Assembly: GCA_013115145.1 (NCBI GenBank)
Contig: JAAPAO010000042.1
Location: 36,615-100,614, forward strand
Length of the DNA stretch: 64,000 bases
From: Perkinsus chesapeaki
Lineage: Eukaryota > Perkinsozoa > Perkinsida > Perkinsidae
Reading direction: 5' to 3'
The position numbers were made by a program, and so were the translations under genes. Of this stretch, positions 22,930 to 33,338 are shown one piece after another. Each line of letters starts with the position of its first letter. Position 1 is the stretch's first letter. The notes beneath the pieces were generated by a model. That model worked only from the letters and a program-made list of their open reading frames with translations, had not been told where the DNA came from and ran no database searches.

Positions 22930-25900
22930 AGGGTGCCTCACTACCCATGCTTCAGGACGAAGCGATACCCGGCTTGTCGCTCTTGTATCGCCGGATACCA
23001 GTGCAGCTACGTCGGCAATTGCCGATAAGCTCTCTGAATCAGCAAATAAGGTAGACACTTCTTCACTCCAATTAATGTAAGGAGGTGTATTTCCCAGAGC
23101 ACTATTCAGGCCACCATCCTACTGTCATCAGCTGAGCCCACTGAAGTCCCCCGAGGCAACGATAACATCTCAATTCTGCGTGTTAAACAAACTGCAAATT
23201 GGTTGGGTGAGACTCACTACTGGATGACTTGGTTTGGTCCTACTTCAGACTTGCTCACTATGCCTTGGAAAAAGGCAAGGTTCAACAGCATCTTCGTCGG
23301 TTTCAAAGATGTGTTCAGTATTTGGTCGAATGCGGTGATTCAATTGCCCTCTAGTCTTTCTCCCTCTGACACCTGTAATTGTCCGATTCGTGAAAGTGAG
23401 TGAGTAAACCAGTCAGGCGTGGAAGCCTCAAAAGTCCTCGGAAGGATATCAGTCTCCATCTCGAAGTCCACAGACGAGCTAGTCATTGAAGCACCTACAT
23501 CGCCAGCACTGGTGATGCGATACTAACAGAACCTGCTGGAGTCACCCTATCAGATCAGCCTGCTAGAGCGCACTTTCCGTTCAAGTCATCTGCCTTGTAT
23601 CCGCAACGTTTGGCTCAATGCAACACGAACGCTCACTGTTCAAGGAAGGTCATCGGAAGCGTGCGATCAAAGGTGCCTAATTCTCTCTACGTTCATCTAT
23701 GAATTCTTGTCTGTTAGGGGAGACCTTACAACACTCATCCGTTTCACACAAAAGCCGGCCGACCGTATGGAAGGGTTTCTACCGATCAGGTTTCTCCCTC
23801 ACTTAGTAGGTTCCACCATTTCCTATCGTCCACACTAGTTGTCCTGAATCAGGACGTTTTTTCCTCTGAACGCATTGTTAACGCTTTGAAGGCCTTGGCG
23901 GGGAGCATCGGGGAATCCGAGGTTCTCGATAATGGGTCAATATCATCGGCCCATGCAGTACGTCATGCGCGTGCGTGCAGATACATTGTGTGGGTGACAG
24001 AATCAGAATCCAAGTCTTTCATAGAAGAAATCGGTATGAGACTCGAGGACAAGGATTACGATTTCTCCAAACCAGCTCGGAAGAAGTAGACACTCTCCTT
24101 ACCACCACATGTGAAGCCTCTCGTATAGGGCGACTAGTTGGTGGGCAAAAGGCTCTTCCCAAGATGACGGGAAGGCGGCTTCGGTTGCAACACGTCAACA
24201 CGGCTTGGGTCTGATTGTTATTATCGGCAAGGGTGTGTGAGCTCTCATTGTGTCTCGAACAGTATGCAGTTGCTGTCAAAGCGAGAGGAATAGTCGGTCA
24301 CACGATAGCAGAATACCGAGTGAATCAAATAACGAAAACGAACGAAGCTGCTGCGGTGCTACGGCACTTCCAAGCTCTGACGGCCGGCGTAACTGACAAT
24401 GGCAGATTCTCCTTTGTCGAGTGGGGCTCAGGAGAAGGTGAGCTGGCTGCTACTTCTGTAACGGTTAGATGACGTTGTGGTCAGGGCACTTGTCGATGGC
24501 CATGTCACAAGCCTTTCCCGAGGCGACGATCATCTCTGTGGAATCTGATAAACGATCTTCGGTAACTTGAATCAAAGGAGGTGCTTCTTAATGAGTTACC
24601 AGGAGAGACATAGGGCAGCTGGAGCCTCCTTCGTCAAGTCGACGGGCCTGACCAACAATATAGTGTGTAACGGCGACACCACCGAGGACACAGCTCAGGA
24701 CCTAGCTGACTGGTCACTAAAACGCCACGTTCTCTTTCCATCTTCGCCCGTTCAGCCCTGAACTGTTCCGATTCCAATGGATTGGCCAGAAGGTTAGTAG
24801 TCCTCGATTAGCGGGGGCATTTGCGAGCAGTGCCTTGACGACGCTCATACCGTTGAGAGCAGGGTCAGCGGTGAGGCCTTCTGTCCAGTGCAGAACACTC
24901 TCTACCAATCCTCAGACATCGTTCCTTCTGACTCTCGTCACTGGGCGTAACATAGGACCGGCTGAGCTCGTGACATCTCGGTTCATCGATCGCTACACTA
25001 CTAGGTTCATAGGTAGCAGAGGTATAGGAGCTACTTGTCATCGCTTACCAGAACCGCACATAACTTCCGATACTGTTCTAAACTGCAGTTGGTTTGGTGG
25101 TGGCCCGCAGTTGGGTATCATTCAATGCGACCTGATAAGATCGTCCCGACAAGTAGGATGCTATTGGAAGTGACAATAGATGCCAAAACCTGTCAAGGTG
25201 CATCACCATTTTAAGTGGTATAAAGATGGCCACAAGCGAACATACACGATGAAGATAATACCGGTGCGGCAAAGTCTTACTAAGCAACTTGGCGCCACGT
25301 CCGCGGTTGGAGGAGTAAGAGTATGCAATTGTTGAAGGCATATTACGATTTGTTTTGAAGGACTGGCGCCAATCGCTGACTCGCCGGTCTAAAGTCGATG
25401 TCGATAACTTGTATGTGGTTGGAGACAACGTACTCAATGTCACCCTGTATCGGGACAAGGACAAATCGCCAATTCCCTACAGTGGGAGAGAATATCTGTT
25501 GTCCATGCGAAATGCTTCTGCTAGTTGCCCCTCTTCGCGCGGTGACGTTGATACTAATAATGCGGCTTGGTCTGTCGTCCGTTGCCAAGGAAATGCTGTA
25601 CAAGGAGTTCCTCAGTTTACCACTGTAACCACCGAAGGATTGACAGCAATCGTTAGTCTTCTTAAAGATATGAAGATATGGCACCCTGGAATATCGTAGC
25701 GGTCGGCAATAGATTGGATTATATCGATTATGATAGTCGAGGGAAGACATTCACAAAGGCAGTCCAGCAAGCGTATATGGCATTGACTATTCTTGCCAAC
25801 TATAAAGTACGTTCTCATTCTGCTGAGCAAAGATAGGCTCCCTTTAGCGTACTATCGAGGACTTTGGCCACTGCGATCGAAGCAAGGCTAAGGTGACTGC

Positions 25901-26007
25901 CGGCTATGACTTCTTCCCCTATATTCACGAATGTGTTGGAAACTCAAAGTTTAAGGGACCATGCAAGTCTCCAGAACTACCAGTGCCATGTGCCGACGGC
26001 AAGTGAG
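22930..26007 (+). CDS. Spliced gene, unknown cysteine-containing protein (model incomplete)
   Basis: Clear coding exons: about 23107-23397 (RVKQTANWLGETHYWMTWFG; donor GTGAGT), about 25178-25312 (KVHHHFKWYKDGHKRTYTMK), about 25378-25630 (VDNLYVVGDNVLNVTLYRDK), about 25675-25807 (RGKTFTKAVQQAYMALTILA) and 25851-26007 (EDFGHCDRSKAKVTAGYDFF, then a Cys-rich end CVGN...GPCKS...PCADGK and TGA). The last intron (GTACGT to CCCTTTAG, about 43 nt) joins in phase. One junction between 25630 and 25675 does not join cleanly in phase, which could mean a missed exon, an unusual site, or a frameshift. Exons between 23.4 and 25.1 kb (for example the long ORF at about 23886-24087) are less certain. Not recognised as a known family. 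Confidence 0.45.
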
Positions 26008-26584
26008 TTGACTGTCTTTCCATTATTGTCTGAAGTGCGTTGCCGCCAATGCCATTAGCGACCCGCCATTCCTGTCTGTAATTGGCTCGTTGGATGTTCG
26101 GAAAGGCGAAGTGAATTGTTTTTCAGGTGCCACCCCGATATGATTAGCTGTCTTCGGGCGCGAGCTGGAGTGACCGAAAAGCTTCCTGCAGACTAACCTC
26201 GCGCGCCCCACAAATGCTGCCTTTCGCTCACTTTCCAGACTAACATGTCTTTTGCGTTACCTGGTAACAGAGAATCGAAAATTCTGCATGGGAGAGATTC
26301 TGCGTGCAAAACGGAGACTTCCATCCGAATGAAAGGGGGCATAAAAGCGAGACGTATAATATCTTATCTCTGAAGAGTGCTAGCGAACCCAAGAGGCATC
26401 CGCTCTCAATCACCTGTGAGTCTTGACCTATCGAAAACAGAACCAAGAGCCCAGATGCTGTAGTGAGCATCTGGCCCGAGCGCAGTAAACACCGAAGTCC
26501 TCGCTTGGAGGAGACGGCACGCCATCTGCCGTTTCATCTGGCGTCTCCTTCAACAAATTAGCTTGTTCATTAACGTCTCCAAAA

Positions 26585-27538
26585 ATGCCAAATACAAACT
26601 CTATTTATTTTTTAATAATAGTATCCCTCTCGACTATCACCCTATCATCTGGTCTTCCTGTAATGATAACTTGCACCGGTGGGCCAGAGAGCATTTTGGA
26701 AGTACTCAGCGGACAGACCACAAGCATAGAGATGCTGTTCGACTGTGGGCAACCTGTTCAAGGCATCAGCCGATCATCTTACATTGTTGACTCTACCAGA
26801 AGATGGCTACCAATAAGATGGGAACTACAGTCCAACATTTCGGACGTGAAAATCAATGGTTCGCAAATCCGGCTAGGTGTTCAATTGAAAGCCAAAATGG
26901 GCAGCTTTGGCTACTACGAGATGCTGGCCATGTTATTTAGCGAGGAGGACGATAACACCGACTACTACGCTCGGTTCAATGTCAGTGTAGTTCCAGAAAA
27001 AGGAGTGGGAGAAGCCAAGTTTGACGATGGGCTGTGGTCGCAATGGTTTTATAACCCTGTCTCTGGTGATCGTACTTTCAACTTTAACGCCTCTGCAGCC
27101 AGCGCGCCTGACAGACTGCTGTCTAAGCCGATGAATTTGAAATTAGCTTGCCAGGATATTTTGCTGACTGACCGATTCGGTGCTACCATACCAGACACAC
27201 ATTGCCGATGGTTGCAGTCAAGGTTCACTCAAAAGAGCTTTTATAATGGCACTCACCATGTCACCACGGGAACGATAACTTTGAAGCCCGAAGACGTGGC
27301 ACCGGGGTCACCATTAGACCAGATCAATCCTTGCTTTGCCCTAACAGACGACTTTCACGAGTACGAGTATAGTCCACAGTGGAATATTGGTGGTGATAGT
27401 CGCTCAGGTAGCAATGAGCAGACATTTTGCTTTGGGCTCATCTTGGAGAACCCTGGTGGTCCGATACCTTCGTTCTCGGCTACCTTCGCGCTACCCCTTA
27501 TGGCTTTCCTCGTCTCTGCGCTCAGTTTACTGCTCTGA
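26585..27538 (+). CDS. Six-cysteine GPI-like surface protein, paralogue 1
   Basis: Intronless 317-aa ORF. Residues 1-23 form a signal peptide (FLIIVSLSTITL core) and the C-terminus is a hydrophobic tail (FALPLMAFLVSALSLLL) with no basic residues after it, as in GPI-anchor signals. Six cysteines lie at residues 30, 54, 189, 207, 250 and 282. Shared landmarks with the next gene are DTHCRW, INPCF.L.D..H.Y and SNEQTFC. Several N-x-S/T sites support an extracellular location. Function unknown; domain layout recalls protist surface-coat proteins in general, but no specific fold can be claimed. Confidence 0.85.
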   Translation: MPNTNSIYFLIIVSLSTITLSSGLPVMITCTGGPESILEVLSGQTTSIEMLFDCGQPVQGISRSSYIVDSTRRWLPIRWELQSNISDVKINGSQIRLGVQLKAKMGSFGYYEMLAMLFSEEDDNTDYYARFNVSVVPEKGVGEAKFDDGLWSQWFYNPVSGDRTFNFNASAASAPDRLLSKPMNLKLACQDILLTDRFGATIPDTHCRWLQSRFTQKSFYNGTHHVTTGTITLKPEDVAPGSPLDQINPCFALTDDFHEYEYSPQWNIGGDSRSGSNEQTFCFGLILENPGGPIPSFSATFALPLMAFLVSALSLLL

Positions 27539-27728
27539 TCGCTCGTCTGAGTCGAATTATCTGACCGTGTTGTCTCTGTGCTTTTCGAACGTAATGTAAG
27601 CCTCTTTAATGAGCCCATCGATAAGTCAACTATTGGCTCGACTCATTTCTGTCTGAGCGCACTTTTTAGAAATCTCATTGGCGTTGAGTTTCAGGAACAA
27701 ACAACGGGAACCGTGTAGCGCTTTCCAT

Positions 27729-28634
27729 ATGCTTTTCCGGTTAATCATCTCTATCGTAGTCACGCTGAAGTCATCAGCAGCCGCACCTCCCCCGATGTAC
27801 AAGATATGCACTGCTAGCATCCGAAGCGATGCAGTCATCCAGGGTCCTCAAAAATGGATGTTTCAACGGCTTTTTCGCTGTCCCGGCTTGGCATCCCAAT
27901 TGCACATTACGAATGTGATCAGCTCTCGCTCACTCGCTCTGAAAGTCCGAGAGATCCGAGCTGTCGGCGAATCGGTTGCCATTGCGTTCACGGCTCGAGG
28001 ATTTCTCGATCAAGCTGGTTATCACAGTGTAACACTTCTGTTAGTAGGCAAACACGGAGATCGCTACAGCATGAGCTTGCGCCTGCGGGTGCTGAACTAT
28101 CCGTATGTGTCAGACTCGAAGTTTGTTAACTTGGATGCAGAAGAGCATCTTACTCCAGGTGGAGTGATGGTTGTGAATCTTGACGCTGAGAATATTAAGG
28201 ATAGTCGATCGGTGTTGCCTGTGCCACTTGTGATGTCTATCAAGTGTGGTGATTCCTACCTGGTCAACGATAAAGGCGAGAAGATTATTGATGATCATTG
28301 CGAGTGGATCAATTCGGTAACTATGTACTCGCATTATGCTATCTCTTTCCTTCGCAAAGCTACTGCCTCCTTGACTTTGAACTATGACGAACTTCGCTCT
28401 CAGTCTATTGCATCGATTCATCCATGCTTCCTCCTGAGAGATAACTACCATAATTACTCCTTATCGTATCTACCCTCTAGAGGCTCTCTTTACGATAGGG
28501 TTGGTGCCAATGAGCAGACATACTGTTTGAACATCGCAACAGAGTCGCTCCAGCCTATATCAGCCGCGGATAGCTTATATGTTCCTTTTGCGACTCTATT
28601 TGCAACTTTGTTCATCGCATTTGCCGCGCAATAG
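27729..28634 (+). CDS. Six-cysteine GPI-like surface protein, paralogue 2
   Basis: Intronless, 301 aa from the ATG at 27729, chosen over the ATG at 27678 because it begins directly with a signal peptide (MLFRLIISIVVTLKSSAAA). Cysteines at 27, 51, 173, 191, 233 and 266 reproduce the spacing of the upstream gene almost exactly. Conserved pieces are DDHCEW, IHPCFLLRDNYHNYS and NEQTYC. The hydrophobic tail FATLFATLFIAFAAQ suggests a GPI signal. The gap to paralogue 1 is only about 190 bp and both are on the same strand, so this is a diverged tandem duplication. Confidence 0.85.
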   Translation: MLFRLIISIVVTLKSSAAAPPPMYKICTASIRSDAVIQGPQKWMFQRLFRCPGLASQLHITNVISSRSLALKVREIRAVGESVAIAFTARGFLDQAGYHSVTLLLVGKHGDRYSMSLRLRVLNYPYVSDSKFVNLDAEEHLTPGGVMVVNLDAENIKDSRSVLPVPLVMSIKCGDSYLVNDKGEKIIDDHCEWINSVTMYSHYAISFLRKATASLTLNYDELRSQSIASIHPCFLLRDNYHNYSLSYLPSRGSLYDRVGANEQTYCLNIATESLQPISAADSLYVPFATLFATLFIAFAAQ

Positions 28635-29546
28635 GTGTCGTTCTGAATTCCAATGTTGAGTTTTGTTACTGTGCATGCTATATACTCGACGGTAGCGTGA
28701 TTCTTGGCTATTCGACTATATCGGAAGATATGAATGTCGGCCAAATGTCCAAGTCAAAGATGCGATCGCGTACCCCAACCTGAATGATCACGTGGTCACA
28801 TGAAGTGTTAAAGCATCATACATCATTTCGGTGCTTTCACTCTTATACTGTCTACCCGAGATCGCCTTCCTGTTGGGACTGCCGTCGATACAGACTATTC
28901 AAGGATCTTTGCCGAGCGGCTTCGCCACGCTCTGTAGCACGTGACCATCACTCCACTGAGTGAGTATCGCGAGTGTCGGGCCTTGTCGGGTCCACGGTGA
29001 ACGGTCCAGCTTAGTTTGATGTCTCTCGCGTATAGGCCGAGACCATAACAATAATAGAGCCACAACCAACACAATACGGATCTGTCTCGTTAAACATAAC
29101 GGATGCAATTGCAGCAGTCATGCGGTTGTCATGAACGTGAAAGTCAGCGGCGTCTTCTCCTGCCCATGAACCTCCAAAATCGGAAGGAGCATCGCTGGGA
29201 CGTTATTCCAATGTCGATACTATTGGCCAGAGTACGGAGCAAACTGCCTATCAGATACAACTAAGGAGTAGAGTGGTGGGTGAGTCACCTGAGAATAGTA
29301 TTATCATCTCGGATCAAGTTGTCGAAGACAGAGTCTGGATATCAGCGTCTGTTCGGCGTTATGTTAATAGCGAGCTCCCGTTTGCGAGTATCACTCATTC
29401 ATGATGCTCCCTTACGCAAAAGAACTAACAAGATTCGTCAATTCTGTAGAAGGGAACATCTCTGAGAGCATCAACAATATTACACGGGGATGATATGTCA
29501 GACCCGACCTAGCCAGATCTGGCCAGTAGATTACGGGACAATGCCC
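28635..29546. other. No gene seen
   Basis: No supported exon. A 16-bp match (GACTATATCGGAAGAT) to the 5' end region of the tRNA-Glu lies near 28716-28731, probably a fragment or chance. It ends at the start of the duplicated segment at about 29547. Confidence 0.35.
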
Positions 29547-30046
29547 AAAGCTGATAATGCCAGACATCTCGGCAAGGGACTGCGGTGCTTATTCTGGCTC
29601 CACAACGCCGGTATCCATCGTCCCTTTTCGGGAGGGCCTTACGCGCCATAGTTCGCTATTTCTACCTCCTCTACATCTTTCCACCAAGCAAAAATAGATA
29701 AAAAGCGTTGTTTTGAAGGCAAGGATGTCCTAGGTATAAAGTCATACATGTATATACAACTATAATATGCAACTCTCCCTGGGGACAGCGCCGTTAGAAC
29801 AAAATATGTGTATGCGTCCAGAACGGCTGTGAGCAAACGTCATCAAGCAAATTGTGGCTCTTCTCGCAAAAATTGAGGTTCCCGTCTACTCCTGTGGTCT
29901 TAGCAAACCCAAGGTCTCATCAGTGTTAAAGCCCAAATCCTGGGAGATACCACTATGCTGAGGTAGATGGGTATAGTCTCATCATCGATACCTCCAATCG
30001 TAAAACTATGGTTGTCGTCTTCACAACCCAAACCCGCCATTTCATT
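29547..30046 (+). pseudogene. Truncated dead copy of the 247-aa secreted protein gene and its 5' flank
   Basis: Aligns with 32044-32765, the upstream region and first coding part of the intact gene. In the flank the two share AAGCTGATAATGCCAGACATCT, TCGGGAGGGCCTTA and CAGCGCCGTTA blocks; the intact copy has about 250 extra bases. The start codon position reads TTG (29873-29875) instead of ATG, indels shift the frame, and a TAG replaces a Gly codon in the TGAGGGAGATG region. Homology breaks off near 30046, about 190 bp before the aspartic protease start. Confidence 0.75.
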
Positions 30047-30233
30047 TTCACTCGCTAGTGGCAACTTACTTATTTTCGGAACCTGGTCTTTCGCGATTAG
30101 ATTTTTATGCCTCATTTCATACGAACCTGCTTGCGCACCTTCAGGCTATTCTGTTAGTCTCAAACTCCTGGCACGTTTATCTATTCGATGATCCGCACTG
30201 AACATTTCCAAGGACTTACCCCTTTTCAGCACC

Positions 30234-31355
30234 ATGATCACCCGTCATCTAGCTGCTCCTATATTATTTTACCTGCAACATACTGTTCTGCCTATGAACT
30301 TTTGCTCAGCTGCTCTGCCGCCATGGACGGTGGACTTTCCCATCAAGTTGATTGGAAACATTTGCTGGGTCGAGTTGGTGTTCGATGGTCAGACTGTCCG
30401 AGTTTTGCCCGATACCGGCGGAAAAAGGACATATGTTCTCTATGAAAATGCATTTGGTCCACAGGAATGCAAGACCTTCACCGCTGGTTGTTATTCTTGT
30501 CCTGGTGATTCGTGCGCGGAGAGCAGTAAAGAGAACGACACTACTCGTTTCCAAGACGGGTCGACTCTTACCTTCTTCCCTCATACTGCATCTCTTGCTG
30601 TGAAGCTCCCGAACGGAACGACGGTTAATGTTTCGGACTATCGTCTTGGTGTAGTGAAGCAGTATACTCCGGATTACATCCCTCCAGTTCCGGTTTTATC
30701 ACTGAAGAAGACACCGGACTTTTCTCGTGGCCTCTACTCCTTCATCCATCAGCTGGTTCGAGGCTTGGATGGAGCCATACGCAGATTGGCCTTCTCGATA
30801 ACCTATCCAAGGACATCCGCTGATATCGGGCATTTGACGGTTGGGGGAGATCCTGATCCTAGTTGGCATTCACCATTTGTCACACTCCATCAAAGGGATG
30901 ATCAAGGCTGGATTCTGAATCTTGATGAGGCTGGTTATCGTTCTGGAGCGGAGTCAGAAGCCCTGCACATCGAGAAGGCCCGCGTTCTTTTCGATTCGGG
31001 GTCTAGCGGCATTTGGGGACCCGTCAAAGAAGTCAAGAGGTTGTTGGAGTATATAAGCAAGTTCGTTCATATTGATGGAGCGAGAAGAATGAACTGCTCG
31101 AACATCAGCAAGCTGCCAGAGCTCTGGTTCGACATTAAAGCCGATGATGAAGAAGGACTTACTACAAGGCTATTCATTGAAGGGAAGGACTACATAAAAG
31201 CTTTAAAGCTTCCAGGGATCTGTAGACTTCGTATCGAAGGGATGGACTATCCCCCAACTTTCGGTTGGATCATCGGTGATCCACTATTCAAAGGCCATTT
31301 CGTCCAATACACCTATGATATTGGATCTATCGGATTCGCCAAGAAGAAAATCTAG
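30234..31355 (+). CDS. Secreted pepsin-like aspartic protease, copy 2
   Basis: Intronless, 373 aa. It begins MITRHLAAPILFYLQHT (signal peptide). Catalytic motifs are PDTGG in the N-lobe and FDSGSSG in the C-lobe; the pepsin-type end motif WIIGDPLFKGHF is present. The two copies differ by about 27 residues, most strongly just before the final WIIGDP. Homology with the left copy continues roughly 60 bp past the stop codon but stops near the start codon upstream. DTG followed by Gly is unusual, but both Asp-Thr/Ser-Gly triads are intact, so an active enzyme is plausible. Confidence 0.9.
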   Translation: MITRHLAAPILFYLQHTVLPMNFCSAALPPWTVDFPIKLIGNICWVELVFDGQTVRVLPDTGGKRTYVLYENAFGPQECKTFTAGCYSCPGDSCAESSKENDTTRFQDGSTLTFFPHTASLAVKLPNGTTVNVSDYRLGVVKQYTPDYIPPVPVLSLKKTPDFSRGLYSFIHQLVRGLDGAIRRLAFSITYPRTSADIGHLTVGGDPDPSWHSPFVTLHQRDDQGWILNLDEAGYRSGAESEALHIEKARVLFDSGSSGIWGPVKEVKRLLEYISKFVHIDGARRMNCSNISKLPELWFDIKADDEEGLTTRLFIEGKDYIKALKLPGICRLRIEGMDYPPTFGWIIGDPLFKGHFVQYTYDIGSIGFAKKKI

Positions 31356-32043
31356 CACGCATCGTCGACCATTATCATGCTGCTTCGCCAATGAGTTTTT
31401 TACTTCTTGTAGTAGCCTACTACTACTAGTAGGGCGATGCATCCCCATTATTAATCTGTGGTCCACTTCATTGTCCCGCAGTGAAGCGTCCCCTTTATTT
31501 TTCCGTAATTGACCCTATCGCGTTACTGAGGATAAGAGTTCTAATAACTCGGAAATCTGTGCACCGGATGGGTATCCATTTCACCAGTCATTGCTTGATA
31601 ATAACAGAAAAAGAGTCTTTTAAAAAGACCTTGATAAATTCGGAAATGATTCGTCCACTTACTCATAGTATGATACATTCTGGATCTACACCCATGCTCA
31701 CCCCAACTTGGGGCAATTCGATGAACGATGCTCTTTTGGGGTACAGGAGTATGGAGGGGAATGTGGGGCTAGGTGGTGTGTCCACAAGTGTTATAAGATG
31801 TCCAACTTTATGGAATGTAGCTATATATCAGACACGAAAACTCGAATAACTTCCAGATACCTCCGTAAGTGCGGAGTTCGGTCTGATTAGAAGCAGTCCG
31901 CAGAAGCTGCCGGCCTAGCTTTCCTCGAGCATAGCTTTGTGGTGAAAACCCCGAACCAGCTGAACTGAAGTAATACTTTGAGATTACGAGTCTAGATAGC
32001 AGCGAGTCGCTGCCAGCGACTGTCATGCCTAAACCCGAATTGG
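31356..32043. other. Spacer, no gene seen
   Basis: The first 60 bases are the 3' flank shared with the other protease copy. After that no coding exon is supported; ORFs on both strands are short and lack domain signals. Confidence 0.35.
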
Positions 32044-32594
32044 AAAGCTGATAATGCCAGACATCTGGGCAAGGGACTGCGATCCTTACTCTGGCTCCAC
32101 AACATCGATATCCATTCTCCCTCTTCGGGAGGGCCTTATGTGCCATAGTCCAATAGCTGTTAGTCCTATACACCTCCCCGCTAAGCTGCAAAAGATGAGG
32201 AACAACAGTTTGAAGACATTTATATAGTTGCTGCAGGTTCATAGTCATACTTTATAGAAGACTATACTATACAACCATCCCTATGCACAGCGCCGTTAAA
32301 ACAAATATATATATGCTCGCACAGTTGCCGCACGATACCAAACTATCTCTTTATGTTAACTTGTCAAAGGTTACACAAGGAAACGTGACTGAAAAGGGTC
32401 GGTTCTACGGCGATAGATGCAAGCAGGCCGATTTTGTATCAACGGTTGATGCGTAACAATAGTGCCGTTACAAAGAACTCATCACATGGTGTTCGTTCCA
32501 TAACCCTGTTTCAGCTTAGGAAGTAACGTGTGCGTTCAAAACAGCTGTGAGCAGACATTATTAATAAAGCAGATTGTGGTTCTTCTCTCGAAAC

Positions 32595-33338
32595 ATGAGG
32601 CTCTCGTCTACTCTTCTGGTCTTTGCTACCCAGGCTGTTCTCAGTGTCATGGCCCAGATACCTGGGAGATACCAGTATTCTGAGGGAGATGAGTATATTC
32701 TCGCCATCGATATTTCTGATCGTAAGACTATGGCGGTGACCTTCACAACCCAAACCAGCCATTTCATTGATGGTCGGTACCCACTTACCTCTCTAGATGG
32801 ACACAGTTACGAACTCAACTTCGATGGTACCTTCGATGGAGTACATCGCTTGTATATTGGGATTCAATCTATCTACCCGGGTATTAAGTTCCAAGATGGA
32901 GATCTGACGACTGTGACTTTCATCACCGCGGATAGGTTGTATGTCATGTTCGGTGGAAAAAAGGTGGAACTCAGCAGAGTAGCTTATGACTTACAAGTTG
33001 GAAAGTTTGTGTACATGGAGGGTGAGCTCCCATTTCCAAACTTTCGTATAAGCTACAACGTTCACTCCGACGGCGGCCTGGAAGTAACTTTTGTATGTGC
33101 CGATATTGCTACGCCGACGGGGATATTCACTATCGTTGAAAACGACCTGTCAAAGTACAAGTACAAGTCCTATGACCTCATTCCTTTTGGTAACATTGAC
33201 AAACTGAAGAGAGATATCAGGCATGCTTGTCCGGGGCTTCCGTTGTACCCAGAGGATCTTAAAGATATTATCTTCGTAAATAGCTATACCATTTTTATTG
33301 GCCTAGGCAACACTCGTTATACGTTGACCAAAGCCTGA
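32595..33338 (+). CDS. Small secreted protein of unknown family
   Basis: Intronless, 247 aa from the ATG at 32595; the upstream ATG at 32574 adds seven residues ahead of the signal peptide and is less likely. It starts MRLSSTLLVFATQAVLSVMA, then mature QIPGRYQYSEGDEY. It has beta-strand-like alternation, two cysteines (FVCADIA and RHACPG) and no membrane anchor. The upstream region (32044-32594) is duplicated at 29547 together with a dead copy of the gene's start, so this family is actively duplicating. Function unknown. Confidence 0.75.
   Translation: MRLSSTLLVFATQAVLSVMAQIPGRYQYSEGDEYILAIDISDRKTMAVTFTTQTSHFIDGRYPLTSLDGHSYELNFDGTFDGVHRLYIGIQSIYPGIKFQDGDLTTVTFITADRLYVMFGGKKVELSRVAYDLQVGKFVYMEGELPFPNFRISYNVHSDGGLEVTFVCADIATPTGIFTIVENDLSKYKYKSYDLIPFGNIDKLKRDIRHACPGLPLYPEDLKDIIFVNSYTIFIGLGNTRYTLTKA

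Noticed and set aside
28709-28732. Match to the 5' end of the tRNA-Glu
   Set aside because: Only about 16 bp match and there is no further tRNA structure; too short to call a pseudogene.
31808-32248. 146-aa ORF on the minus strand
   Set aside because: It overlaps the duplicated upstream segment, whose other copy does not preserve the frame.
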